A DNA stretch of 64,000 nt from positions 1 through 64,000 of the forward strand of contig DBTY01000058.1 in the NCBI GenBank assembly GCA_002307295.1, written 5' to 3'. Below are positions 1-7,254 of this stretch, piece by piece. This DNA is from Ignavibacteriales bacterium UBA1304. Its GTDB lineage: Bacteria > Bacteroidota > Ignavibacteria > Ignavibacteriales > Ignavibacteriaceae. Below the pieces are notes generated by a model. It searched no databases. It saw only the letters and a list, made by a program, of their open reading frames with translations, and had not been told where the DNA came from. A program made the translations under genes and the position numbers. The first letter of the stretch is position 1. Each line of letters begins with the position of its first letter.

Positions 1-1
1 C

Positions 2-511
2 CTTTTTCAACTTAAGCATTACATTATGACCGCTCCCGTCTTTAAGTTCGAGGATACTGACGGAGCCGAGCTTACGCACGAAAAATTAGAACTTCCCGAA
101 CTCCCTTTAATGGATAGAGCGAGAGAGTTGGGAGTCGATGTTGTAGCCGTTCCAGGTAATGAAGATTTTAACGGTTATTATTCACGTTCTAAAAGCACGA
201 TAGCATTAGCCAGTCCTGAATTTTGCGTCTTTGCGCATGAGCTAACACATTTAGCAGACGACAAAATTAACGGCTTAGAAAAAAAGCAAGACCCCATACA
301 GGAAATAGTAGCTGAACTTGGAGCATATACTTTATGCGAAATTTGCGGCTTAGACGGATCAAAGCATTTAGGAAACCATTACAAGAACATCGAGTATTAC
401 GCAAAGAAATTAGACTTAACGCCACAATCCGCAGTTATGAAAGTTCTATCCAGAACCGAAAAGATTTTGAAATTCTTATTAAAGGAGGAGCCATGCCTGA
501 TAAGTCAATAA
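2..511 (+). CDS. ArdC-like antirestriction/metallopeptidase protein, 5' end cut by window
   Basis: The frame is open to the left edge, so the N-terminus is missing. The visible part matches the C-terminal half of ArdC-type proteins. It has the 'PVFKFEDTDG' stretch (family form VFNVEQTEG), a zinc-peptidase HELTH motif about 75 residues after the first internal Met, and a downstream EIVAELGA segment supplying the third metal-binding glutamate. ArdC proteins of plasmids and phages bind ssDNA and protect incoming DNA from restriction. That role is inferred here from the motif and from the neighbouring recombination genes. The end overlaps the next gene by 19 bp. Confidence 0.7.
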   Translation, partial: LFQLKHYIMTAPVFKFEDTDGAELTHEKLELPELPLMDRARELGVDVVAVPGNEDFNGYYSRSKSTIALASPEFCVFAHELTHLADDKINGLEKKQDPIQEIVAELGAYTLCEICGLDGSKHLGNHYKNIEYYAKKLDLTPQSAVMKVLSRTEKILKFLLKEEPCLISQ

Positions 512-954
512 AATTCAAAACCCTTGAGTGGAAGTTTAAGGAAACTACTATTAAGTATCCTGAATATTCCAATATTCCACAAAAGAAAATTTCAAGTCCT
601 GATGACTTCTTTATAATGTTTAACCCATTATTAAAAGAAGAATCGAGAGAGGTTTTTCTTGTAGTCTGGCTAAGTACTTTTAATAAAGTTGTAGGATTTG
701 AGATAGCTTCCGCAGGAGGCCTCAATTCTTCCATTGTAGACCCCAGGGCGGTGTTTAGAGGGGCGATAATATCAAACTGTGCCTCAATTATAATCGCACA
801 TAACCACCCGTCAGGAAACCCCGAACCTTCCGAAGAGGATATTAAATTAACAAAGACTTTAGTTGAAGCAGGTAAAATAATCGGGATCAAAATATTTGAC
901 CATCTGATATTTACCGATACATATACATCCTTTGTAGAACGAGGTTTAATATGA
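493..954 (+). CDS. RadC-like JAB/JAMM domain protein
   Basis: A 153-residue protein that is essentially one RadC/MPN domain. It carries the signature HNHPSG-x(3)-PS-x(2)-D of the JAMM zinc-protease fold, preceded by the conserved S-x-GGLN and V-x-PR-x-VF segments. The start at 493 is chosen because AAAGGAGGAG lies just upstream, one of the strongest ribosome binding sites in the phage. A longer reading from 334 would cover most of the preceding gene. Phage and plasmid RadC-like proteins often sit beside antirestriction or recombination genes, but their exact activity is unsettled. Confidence 0.85.
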   Translation: MPDKSIKFKTLEWKFKETTIKYPEYSNIPQKKISSPDDFFIMFNPLLKEESREVFLVVWLSTFNKVVGFEIASAGGLNSSIVDPRAVFRGAIISNCASIIIAHNHPSGNPEPSEEDIKLTKTLVEAGKIIGIKIFDHLIFTDTYTSFVERGLI

Positions 955-1088
955 ACGATGAAGACTGCTTAATAGAAAGCACTTTTGTTATAAAACATTG
1001 CCAAACTTGCAACGCCGAAATTGAAACCGAGTTGGAAAACAAAACGGACTATTGCGAGTATTGCGAAACAGAAGTTTATTTAAGATGA
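951..1088 (+). CDS. 45-aa double-CxxC zinc-ribbon protein
   Basis: The start ATG overlaps the stop of the RadC-like gene (ATGA), so the two are translationally coupled. The peptide holds two CxxC pairs, 'CQTC' and 'CEYC', about 20 residues apart, as in a minimal zinc ribbon. It is followed directly by a terminator, which makes it the last gene of the leftmost transcript. The function is unknown. Confidence 0.65.
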   Translation: MNDEDCLIESTFVIKHCQTCNAEIETELENKTDYCEYCETEVYLR

Positions 1089-1093
1089 TTTAT

Positions 1094-1120
1094 AAACCGA
1101 TATTAATTTATCGGTTTTTT
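1094..1120 (+). terminator. Rho-independent terminator
   Basis: Stem AAACCGAT (1094-1101) pairs with ATCGGTTT (1110-1117), followed by a T run. It closes the ardC-radC transcript. Confidence 0.8.
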
Positions 1121-1155
1121 ATTTTTCATTTTTATTGTTGTGCAAATCTCATAAT

Positions 1156-1202
1156 CCCCAATGTATATAGGGGGTTGACATTATTATTAGTTGTGCTATT
1201 AT
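1156..1202 (+). promoter_or_regulatory. Sigma70-type promoter with overlapping CCCC/GGGG dyad
   Basis: TTGACA (1175-1180), a 16-nt spacer and TATTAT (1197-1202) preceded by TG (1194-1195) form a strong promoter with an extended -10. The predicted start is near 1209. A dyad CCCC (about 1157-1160) with GGGGG (1170-1174) abuts the -35 box and may be an operator. It would drive the recombination operon (1366 onward). Confidence 0.65.
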
Positions 1203-1214
1203 ATGTATATACGC

Positions 1215-1285
1215 ATTACTAATGGGGGCAGATAAATATAAGCCCAGCGAAAGCAAAGCGAGATAGTTTATTCTCCCCCTTGGTA
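1215..1285 (+). ncRNA. Structured 5' leader downstream of the 1.2-kb promoter
   Basis: GGGGG (from about 1225) pairs with CCCCC (about 1275-1279). The stem extends through AGA/TCT and TAAA/TTTA with single bulges. The inside holds a GC-GAAA-GC element of GNRA-tetraloop form. It lies just downstream of the predicted +1, so it would form in the leader of the recombination operon. Whether it is a regulatory leader or a short separate RNA cannot be told. Confidence 0.4.
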
Positions 1286-1365
1286 TACTTTATAAGATAG
1301 TCTAATAAATTTATCTAACAAATATGTGGATTTACTCAAATCAGTTTTGGAAGAAGGAAAACAAT

Positions 1366-1428
1366 ATGAACAATACTTTAATGATATTATTCATAATCTT
1401 AATTTGTATAATATCAGTAATCATATAA
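1366..1428 (+). CDS. 20-aa hydrophobic micro-protein
   Basis: The peptide starts MNNTLMILF and is almost wholly hydrophobic (Ile/Leu/Val rich), so it is a possible single membrane helix. An in-frame ATG at 1324 would extend it to 34 residues (beginning MWIYSNQ). A purine-rich stretch (GAAGGAAAAC) upstream favours the start at 1366. It sits between the promoter and the first larger gene. Real translation is uncertain. Confidence 0.35.
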   Translation: MNNTLMILFIILICIISVII

Positions 1429-1432
1429 TTTT

Positions 1433-1588
1433 ATGGCATATTTCGATAGTAAAAAAGGCATTGTGTTAGAACCTAATGACCTAAAAGGTGAAACACCAGA
1501 CTTAATAAAAAACTTTTGGGGATTTATTCTGACTGGTAATCCTCAAGATACCTCAAATAATATTCCTAATTGTAAATCTCATTTCTAA
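1433..1588 (+). CDS. 51-aa hypothetical protein
   Basis: A short soluble protein beginning MAYFDSKKG, placed 4 bp after the hydrophobic micro-ORF and 4 bp before the next gene. The tight packing supports it as a gene. No family is recognised. Confidence 0.5.
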   Translation: MAYFDSKKGIVLEPNDLKGETPDLIKNFWGFILTGNPQDTSNNIPNCKSHF

Positions 1589-1592
1589 ATAT

Positions 1593-1889
1593 ATGAACGA
1601 AAAATTAAAAAAACTTGCCGGTCAGCTTTACGAAGTATTAGAAACGCCAGTAAGTATAAAAATCTTAGAGTTGTTATCAGATAAACAGTTAAACTACCTT
1701 TACTATCAATACACGATTATTAAACACGCAGAGAAAATGGAAACTGATACCGGGGAGAAATTATGGGATGACGATAAATCCGAAGCATTAAGGATTATTA
1801 AAACAGTTTTCGATTTTAGTAAATTAAAATTTAAACCCAGAAGTTACTCTGATAAAACTAATTTTTACTTAGCTAATAAATTAAAATAG
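1593..1889 (+). CDS. 98-aa hypothetical phage protein
   Basis: A helical, charged protein of 98 residues directly upstream of the ERF gene. The stop is separated from the ERF start by a single T (TAG-T-ATG), so the two are probably translated by termination and reinitiation. It starts at TATATG without a Shine-Dalgarno. Its position suggests a recombination accessory protein, but no motif supports that. Confidence 0.6.
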   Translation: MNEKLKKLAGQLYEVLETPVSIKILELLSDKQLNYLYYQYTIIKHAEKMETDTGEKLWDDDKSEALRIIKTVFDFSKLKFKPRSYSDKTNFYLANKLK

Positions 1890-1890
1890 T

Positions 1891-2451
1891 ATGAATAAAT
1901 TATTACTCTTTCAACAAAAAGTTGGGGCAATTTCAAAAGATAGTACAAACCCGTTTTTCAAATCTAAGTATTTCGATATTAATAAATTGATCGAAGAAAT
2001 AAAACCGATATTAAACGAATTGGGATTAGTCTTAATACAACCTTTATCATTAACACCGATAAATGAAAAGCCAGCATTAAGAACAATACTTATTGATATT
2101 GAAAGCGGAAAAGATTTATCTAATCAAATGACACCCCTTCCTGAAAATAACGACCCTCAAAAAATGGGAAGTATCATAACTTATTACCGCCGTTATGCTA
2201 TTCAATCCCTTTTATTTTTACAAGCGGAAGATGATGACGGTAATATGGCGGTTAAAACCACTCCGAAGACAGTTGCCAAGTCAGCCCCAGTTATGTTAGT
2301 TAATAACAAAAAAAACATGGTGGCTAAACTTCTATTAAAGAAAGCCCCAGCAATTAAAACGGCAAGCGATTATAAAGATATTTGTATGAATTTAACTGGT
2401 TTTGAGCTATTGCCCGCTAATTACGATACTATAATTAATTTATTAAAATAA
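1891..2451 (+). CDS. ERF-family single-strand annealing protein
   Basis: A 186-residue protein with the ERF core: NPFFKSKYFDINKL near residues 21-34, then the 'GSIITYYRRYAIQSLL' segment near residues 94-110, which matches the family's G-x2-xTYxRRYAL motif. ERF proteins anneal complementary single strands in phage recombination and genome circularisation. The neighbouring ssb gene (7 bp downstream) is the usual partner. No exonuclease gene is seen nearby, so resection may rely on host enzymes. Confidence 0.85.
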   Translation: MNKLLLFQQKVGAISKDSTNPFFKSKYFDINKLIEEIKPILNELGLVLIQPLSLTPINEKPALRTILIDIESGKDLSNQMTPLPENNDPQKMGSIITYYRRYAIQSLLFLQAEDDDGNMAVKTTPKTVAKSAPVMLVNNKKNMVAKLLLKKAPAIKTASDYKDICMNLTGFELLPANYDTIINLLK

Positions 2452-2458
2452 TAAAACT

Positions 2459-2893
2459 ATGAACAAAGTCATTTTAATTGGAAATTTAACAAAAGATGTT
2501 GAACTAAGAAATACCGCAAGCGGTAAAATGGTGGCTTCATTTGGATTAGCTACGAATGAAAGCTACAAAGATTCAAATGGTAATAAAGTTAATAAAGCGG
2601 AGTTTCATAATATCACCGCTTGGGGCAAGATAGCCGAGTTATTGGCTAAGTATTGCTCTAAGGGTAAAAAGATTAGCGTAGTAGGAAAATTACAGACTAC
2701 TGATTATACTGGTCAAGATGGCGTTAAAAGATATAAGACAGAAGTTATTGCCAGTGATGTTGAGTTTTTATCTCCTGCTGATAAAGCGGAAAACAACCAA
2801 CCTGCTGAACGGGAAATGAAAGAGGGCGAAGATATTACTATTTCAGAAGAATTGGAGGAAGAAGAAATCAAAATCGAGAATATTCCTTTTTAA
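2459..2893 (+). CDS. ssb: Single-stranded DNA-binding protein
   Basis: A 144-residue SSB: the N-terminal OB fold begins MNKVILIGNLTKDVELR, includes 'FHNITAWGKIAELL' and 'GKKISVVGKL', and is followed by an acidic tail ending ENIPF. That is the standard C-terminal tip used to recruit partner proteins. It is the full usual length. It acts with the ERF protein just upstream in phage recombination and replication. Confidence 0.95.
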   Translation: MNKVILIGNLTKDVELRNTASGKMVASFGLATNESYKDSNGNKVNKAEFHNITAWGKIAELLAKYCSKGKKISVVGKLQTTDYTGQDGVKRYKTEVIASDVEFLSPADKAENNQPAEREMKEGEDITISEELEEEEIKIENIPF

Positions 2894-2967
2894 CAAAATA
2901 TTTGTAAATCGTTTTTAATAATTTTATCAAACCAAGCAATTTTAAGTCTTGGATAAATAATATAAAT

Positions 2968-3261
2968 ATGTCAGAAACAAGAAAGCTTTGTTTAAACTGT
3001 TCGTTAAAACACCTTGGCCAAGCCCTCGTGTTGCTTGCCGAAGCGGTAAAAGGTTATCCGTTACACAAATACATTGCCATGGGTCATCTTGCAGAAGCAG
3101 AAGATGAATGTATTGCGAAATATCCAAAAATGGCTGAAAAGATTCGTGATACTCGACTAGCTGTACAAGAAGATTATACTCCAAATAATTCAATTGATGA
3201 TTTAATTAGTCAGTTACACGACATCAAAGAATCAGATGGAAGCGGTTGTGATGTTTGCTAA
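2968..3261 (+). CDS. 97-aa protein with CLNC start and GCDVC end
   Basis: It begins SETRKLCLNCSLKHLGQA and contains 'GHLAEAEDECIAKYP'. The N-terminal CxxC and a C-terminal CDVC could together bind a metal. Proteins of this layout (CxNCxxKH ... GHLAEA) occur in phages, from memory, without known function. An intergenic hairpin follows it. Confidence 0.6.
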   Translation: MSETRKLCLNCSLKHLGQALVLLAEAVKGYPLHKYIAMGHLAEAEDECIAKYPKMAEKIRDTRLAVQEDYTPNNSIDDLISQLHDIKESDGSGCDVC

Positions 3262-3279
3262 TATTTAGTTTCCTCTTAG

Positions 3280-3306
3280 GTAGCCCGCCCGAAATCCTCG
3301 GGCTAC
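3280..3306. other. Intergenic hairpin
   Basis: GTAGCCCG (3280-3287) pairs perfectly with CGGGCTAC (3299-3306), with an 11-nt loop. No T run follows, so it may be an RNA-processing or stability element rather than a terminator. Confidence 0.5.
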
Positions 3307-3332
3307 TTATAGAGTAAATTATTAATGAAAAT

Positions 3333-3713
3333 ATGTCAGAGAAAATAAACGAGCTAAAAGTTAAGCTATCAGGAATGGTGAATGTACCGCGCGAACTTCT
3401 AACCAACTCCACATTAGACCTTAAAATCAATAACGCCGATTGCCTTGATTACAGACTAAAAAACAACCAAGACGGAAGTTTTAATAAAGTCTATTCCGTA
3501 AAAGTTAGTGAACTTTCCCAAGTTGAATTTATAAAGGATAAAGAAAAGATGATCGGCGAGAAAAAGAAGTCAGCCAGCCAGAGATTAAGAGGAAGGGCTT
3601 TTATTTGGTGTGAAGAAAACGATATGACAGACCCAGAAGCTTTTTACCAACTTATCACAAATAAAATTATTCAAAACTTTGACCTTTTGGTCGAGTTCTT
3701 AAAAGATAAATAA
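3333..3713 (+). CDS. 126-aa hypothetical phage protein
   Basis: Mixed charged protein beginning MSEKINELKVKL. It has a lysine-rich segment near residue 70 (EKKKSASQRLRGRAF) that could contact nucleic acid. The stop is followed by T-ATG of the next gene, so translation is probably coupled to the zinc-finger gene. No family recognised. Confidence 0.6.
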   Translation: MSEKINELKVKLSGMVNVPRELLTNSTLDLKINNADCLDYRLKNNQDGSFNKVYSVKVSELSQVEFIKDKEKMIGEKKKSASQRLRGRAFIWCEENDMTDPEAFYQLITNKIIQNFDLLVEFLKDK

Positions 3714-3714
3714 T

Positions 3715-4089
3715 ATGGAAAAAGGATTTGACCATTCCAATGATAAAGTTATTTGCCCATATTGCGGTAAAGAAGCCGTTTGGTGCGAGAACAAGGAGAT
3801 TTATGGAAAGAATTACGGCAATTCTTATATGTGCTATTTATGTAAAGATTGCAATGCTTATGTCGGTTGCCACCAGAATACAGAAAGACCTTTAGGAACA
3901 ATGGCTAACAAGGAATTAAGAGAGCTAAGAATTAAATGTCATAGTAATTTTGACAAACTCTGGAAATCTAAATATTTGAAACGTTGGGAGGCTTATAAAT
4001 ATCTTTCAGAGTTAATGGAAATGGCAGACGCTCATATAGGAAATTTTACTAAAGAAGAATGTTTAATATTATTAGATAAACTTAAATAA
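3715..4089 (+). CDS. DUF3268-type zinc-finger protein
   Basis: A 124-residue protein with CPYCGKEA near the N-terminus, then 'CYLCKDCNAYVGCHQNT', 'PLGTMANKELRELRIKCH' and 'AHIGNFTKEEC'. This order of motifs matches the zinc-finger-containing DUF3268 family found in phages and bacteria. The cysteines form one or two zinc sites. Its role is unknown; nucleic-acid binding is an inference. It is joined to the previous gene by TAA-T-ATG. Confidence 0.8.
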   Translation: MEKGFDHSNDKVICPYCGKEAVWCENKEIYGKNYGNSYMCYLCKDCNAYVGCHQNTERPLGTMANKELRELRIKCHSNFDKLWKSKYLKRWEAYKYLSELMEMADAHIGNFTKEECLILLDKLK

Positions 4090-4091
4090 TT

Positions 4092-4367
4092 ATGCCAAAC
4101 AGCAAAAAACAAAAGTCGTCTGCGAAATGTCAGGCGCAATATAACAGAACGTTAAAACGGACTGGTAAATGGAGAGGTCAAAAACCCGATACATCAAAAA
4201 AGTCGGAAGACCAAGTTATTAGTTATCGCCATAAAAGTTCCAATAAAATTTGCGACCATTTCTTTGGCGGAAATGATAATAAGCAATGTCTGTTTTGTGG
4301 AATATCAATTTATAAGGTTGTTAAATTGAAGCGTTGGGAGTTTCTTAAAAAGATTTATAATATTTAA
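4092..4367 (+). CDS. 91-aa basic protein with a C-terminal zinc knuckle
   Basis: The first half is rich in Lys, Arg and Gln. The second half has 'KICDHFFGG ... KQCLFCGISIYK', a Cys-x-His/Cys-x2-Cys arrangement that may bind zinc. It lies 2 bp after the DUF3268 gene and 1 bp before the next gene. No named family. Confidence 0.55.
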   Translation: MPNSKKQKSSAKCQAQYNRTLKRTGKWRGQKPDTSKKSEDQVISYRHKSSNKICDHFFGGNDNKQCLFCGISIYKVVKLKRWEFLKKIYNI

Positions 4368-4368
4368 T

Positions 4369-4578
4369 ATGTCTAAAAAAATCCAAGTAAAAAAGAATAG
4401 CCATTATTTGAAAATTAATAAATTAGTTCGTGTACAATCCATAGTGCCAGAAGAAGTAAAAGAATATTTTGATCTAGCAACTATGAGAAATAAGACTAAT
4501 ATGTCGGAGGCTATCAGAAAATTTATTCTTAAGTACAACTCTAAATATATTAATCGCTATGAAAATAAGTCAAACTAA
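4369..4578 (+). CDS. 69-aa small basic protein, ribbon-helix-helix-like
   Basis: It contains 'VRVQSIVPEEVKEYFDLATMRNKTNMSEAIRKFI', a beta strand followed by two helices with the TNMSEAIRKFI pattern seen in ribbon-helix-helix repressors. It may be a small DNA-binding regulator. It starts at TAA-T-ATG and overlaps the next gene by 20 bp. Confidence 0.5.
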   Translation: MSKKIQVKKNSHYLKINKLVRVQSIVPEEVKEYFDLATMRNKTNMSEAIRKFILKYNSKYINRYENKSN

Positions 4579-4792
4579 AATATTATATCCGATTTTATTG
4601 GACGGTAAAGCTCATTCAACTTATGAGCTTGTAAATATAATCAAGCCAGGTGGCGGATTAGTTAGATTAAGCGAAAGAATCCGGGAAATACAAAAGCAAT
4701 ACGGCGTTGTAATTAAGAGCCGTCAAGATACAGATAATCGGTGTATGTGGTGGTATCAAATGGAGGTTAAGGGGCAAGCGAAACTTATATAG
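4559..4792 (+). CDS. 77-aa winged-helix-like protein
   Basis: The pattern 'HSTYELVNII ... RLSERIREIQKQYGVVIKSRQ ... WYQM' resembles small phage winged-helix proteins: a helix-turn-helix, then a wing with RxxxIR and a C-terminal strand ending in an aromatic pair. DNA binding is likely. It ends 8 bp inside the convergent CBASS effector gene, so the two transcripts meet tail to tail. Confidence 0.55.
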   Translation: MKISQTKILYPILLDGKAHSTYELVNIIKPGGGLVRLSERIREIQKQYGVVIKSRQDTDNRCMWWYQMEVKGQAKLI

Positions 4793-5717
4793 TAATGTTA
4801 ATTTTACTTAAAAAAGCTTCTATTGAATAATCCATTTCGTCTTGGTCTTTTGTTCTATAGCAGTGATAAATATGGTCAAATATTAGTGGATTATCTTTTC
4901 TGCTTTGATATAATAATTCAAGGCAACTATTTGATAAAAATTCGAGTTCTCCTAATGGTATTTTAGACTCTATTAATTTATGACCTATATCATCAAGAAT
5001 TATTTTAACTTTTTCTTTTTTTACTATACTTTTATGATTATCAATAATTTCGTTTAATATAAATATTATTAAAGGCATAAGAGGAATAAATAGATTTAAT
5101 ATAACATCTCTAAAAGTAATCCCACTAATAAAGTTTATAATTAAAAATAATATAGAAGTAATCAGACCAAGAGCTACTAAAGTATTTCTGTATTTAGTCC
5201 TCAAACCGACATCCCAGCTAAAATTTGAACGTAGACAAAGCATTTTCCCAAGACTTATATTTGTTGATTCTATTTTAGTTGAATACCAGTTATCAAATTC
5301 TTCTTTATTTTTTATTTTTTTAGAGTGCCTTCTTATTTCTTCATTTGAAACAACATCATTTTTATAAAAAGGATTCATTGGAATTGAAAGAACTGAGGAA
5401 TCAAAATCATACTGAATCATTGCCGCTTGTTTAACTTTTTTAGAGATAATTTCTTTTAACCAGAATGTATTTATAAATGTTATAAACAAACTCATTAGAC
5501 TTAAATAAGGAGATATTTTCTCTAATTTAATAAAAGTTAGTGCTTCAAGATTTAGTTGGTTATAATAGATTTTTAATATACTAATTATCGCTAATAGAAT
5601 AACACTTAATAATATTTGTAATCCTTTATATTTTTTAGCTGATGAGTAAAGATTAGCTTGAGCATAAAGTTTTTCTAAATTTTCTTTTTTATTCTGTTTA
5701 ATATTTATATCATTCAT
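4785..5717 (-). CDS. S-4TM-type CBASS effector (four-TM membrane protein)
   Basis: From the chosen start the protein has 310 residues. It begins NDINIKQNKKENLEKLYAQANLYSSAK, the family's N-terminal QN...L..L.AQ..LY..AK signature, followed by four predicted membrane segments in two pairs: near residues 33-55, 68-88, 178-200 and 204-228. S-4TM proteins are predicted pore-forming effectors paired with SMODS nucleotidyltransferases. When a cyclic nucleotide binds they are expected to permeabilise the membrane and stop phage growth. The ATG at 5717 overlaps the NTase stop by 8 bp (translational coupling). In-frame starts at 5732 (ATG) and 5738 (TTG) are possible. It runs against the surrounding phage genes. 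Confidence 0.8.
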   Translation of the reverse strand: MNDINIKQNKKENLEKLYAQANLYSSAKKYKGLQILLSVILLAIISILKIYYNQLNLEALTFIKLEKISPYLSLMSLFITFINTFWLKEIISKKVKQAAMIQYDFDSSVLSIPMNPFYKNDVVSNEEIRRHSKKIKNKEEFDNWYSTKIESTNISLGKMLCLRSNFSWDVGLRTKYRNTLVALGLITSILFLIINFISGITFRDVILNLFIPLMPLIIFILNEIIDNHKSIVKKEKVKIILDDIGHKLIESKIPLGELEFLSNSCLELLYQSRKDNPLIFDHIYHCYRTKDQDEMDYSIEAFLSKINITI

Positions 5718-6720
5718 ATTTCGGGAACTCATCTCCAAATATTTCGCGCCATTTGTTTATAGACTCCTTTTTCTTATTATCGGTTTCAAATTTTCTGGCT
5801 TCAAGCGCTTTTGTATAATCTAAATATGCTCTATCAGATATTTTCTTTTTTGTTTCGTACGGTAAATTATTTATGTTTCCTTGTATGTTCTTTGGATCGT
5901 CAACGGCAGACAATATTTTACTATGGATGTGATATAATAAATTTGGTAATTCCATATCAACGTATTCTGATGCTTTGGTAGTATTGCCTTCATAATAGCT
6001 TAATATAATATTTTCAAATAAATAAGAAGGAGCTGTTGGCATAGTCGGTCTTTTATTCCAATATTTTAATATTCTGATAACATTTAAAACGTTACCATCG
6101 TGTTCTTGATTTATTTTTGATACCCTTGCATTATCAATGCTTGGATCTGTTTTTTTCCATTTCCCTTTACCGTTTGGCATTAAATAATATGTTCTATTGT
6201 CCGACTCCGGTTGAGTAAAGAAACAAGGAACTATATCAAATGACCATTCATAAGATGTTAAATTTAGGACTACAGCTTCTTGATTTACATTTATTGCAGA
6301 TTTACTGTATTGTGGAATATTTTTAATACTACTTTTAAATTTATTTAATACTTTTACAGAGTTTAAACAATATGTGTCGTCATTGCATAAATTATATAAA
6401 TTAGTAATATTATTAGGAACGTATATTTCTATATCGTCATGTGTTGAATTAAGTGAATCGTATGATGAACCTCTTGCCGATATACCAATCATCAAGTCGA
6501 TGTCATCCAATGGTCGTATTTTTGTTCTTCTAGCGAATGAACCATATTGAATGTCTACATTGTTGTATAAGGTCGGGAAGTCTGGGTCATTTTCTGGAAA
6601 CTTGTGTATTTGATCAATCAACCAGTCTTTACTTGCTCTTGCGTCTTTAGATGTTTCTGAATCTAAATTTACTTTTTCCTTTTGGAATTCGTTGAATGCT
6701 GAAATTACTGATGTTGCCAC
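5710..6720 (-). CDS. CD-NTase (SMODS nucleotidyltransferase), CBASS signal synthase
   Basis: A 336-residue polymerase-beta-fold nucleotidyltransferase. It has 'YGSFARRTKIRPLDDIDLMI' with the Gly-Ser pair near residues 60-61, the metal-binding Asp-Ile-Asp near 73-75, and a third acidic residue in 'SFDIVP' near 162. The rest matches the SMODS architecture (substrate-binding 'VSKINQEHDGNVLNVIRILKYW', then 'PTAPSYLFENI'). It should make a cyclic di- or oligonucleotide on phage infection that activates the adjacent four-TM protein. The GTG at 6720 is chosen because GGAG lies 6 nt upstream. A TTG at 6735 is the longer alternative. All catalytic residues are present. Confidence 0.88.
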   Translation of the reverse strand: MATSVISAFNEFQKEKVNLDSETSKDARASKDWLIDQIHKFPENDPDFPTLYNNVDIQYGSFARRTKIRPLDDIDLMIGISARGSSYDSLNSTHDDIEIYVPNNITNLYNLCNDDTYCLNSVKVLNKFKSSIKNIPQYSKSAINVNQEAVVLNLTSYEWSFDIVPCFFTQPESDNRTYYLMPNGKGKWKKTDPSIDNARVSKINQEHDGNVLNVIRILKYWNKRPTMPTAPSYLFENIILSYYEGNTTKASEYVDMELPNLLYHIHSKILSAVDDPKNIQGNINNLPYETKKKISDRAYLDYTKALEARKFETDNKKKESINKWREIFGDEFPKYE

Positions 6721-6831
6721 GTTATTCTCCAACAATAAATATTAACCCCAATATTTATGGGCATTTAAAATTACGGATTCTTTACTATTTTACCAACAAT
6801 TATTTTAATTATTAAATTTATTATTAATGTA

Positions 6832-7021
6832 GCTCTCTCCGAGAGCCTCCCATTACTGTCGGTAAGCCCTAACGGGCAGTAGTAACTTCTCACTTGTCTG
6901 TTTAATTATAGCAAACACCCTAACAAGTAAAGGGTAGTATTTTCTTCGCTAGTCGCTACGAAAATCTCCACCCTTGACTTGCCAGGGAACCCGTTTGCTG
7001 TCTTGGCGACATAGGTGAGAA
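6832..7021. ncRNA. Highly structured noncoding segment between CBASS and phage genes
   Basis: This is a gene-free stretch with many nested inverted repeats. Hairpin 1 is GCTCTC/GAGAGC (6832-6846). Hairpin 2 is TACT/AGTA enclosing GCCC/GGGC (6854-6881). A long rod then pairs TTCTCAC (6887-6893) with GTGAGAA (7015-7021), AGCAAAC (6910-6916) with GTTTGCT (6993-6999), CCCT with AGGG, CAAGTAAAGGGT (6924-6935) with ACCCTTGACTTG (6970-6981), and ATTTTC with GAAAAT around a small apical loop. About 35 base pairs in correct nesting are hard to explain by chance. The strand is unknown. It could be an independent RNA, the leader of the CBASS transcript, or the leader of the gene at 7047. Confidence 0.6.
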
Positions 7022-7046
7022 TTAACTCATCACAAGAATTAAAAAT

Positions 7047-7244
7047 ATGAATAACAAAAATTATTCAATCTATGGGGTTAAATTGGCTGAGTGGTCAACT
7101 AGAGATTTAGAAAGTCATCTAAACTCAATCAATAGCTCGCTTAAAGATTATTCCCCAGATGACGGTCATTATCAAGAAATGCTATCTGAAAGATATCAGA
7201 TTATCAAAGAGCTTGGCAATAGAGGTGTGGTTATAATTAAATAA
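7047..7244 (+). CDS. 65-aa hypothetical protein
   Basis: Small helical protein beginning MNNKNYSIYGVKLAEWSTRDLESHL. It is the first gene after the structured noncoding segment and starts at AATATG without a Shine-Dalgarno. No family recognised. Confidence 0.55.
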   Translation: MNNKNYSIYGVKLAEWSTRDLESHLNSINSSLKDYSPDDGHYQEMLSERYQIIKELGNRGVVIIK

Positions 7245-7254
7245 TTATTATTTT

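Noticed and set aside
334..492. Upstream extension of the RadC-like gene
   Set aside because: It lies almost wholly inside the ArdC-like gene. The ATG at 493 has a strong AAAGGAGGAG site and the domain starts after it.
435..890. Long minus-strand frame opposite the RadC-like gene
   Set aside because: It is a shadow frame; the plus strand encodes a recognised RadC domain.
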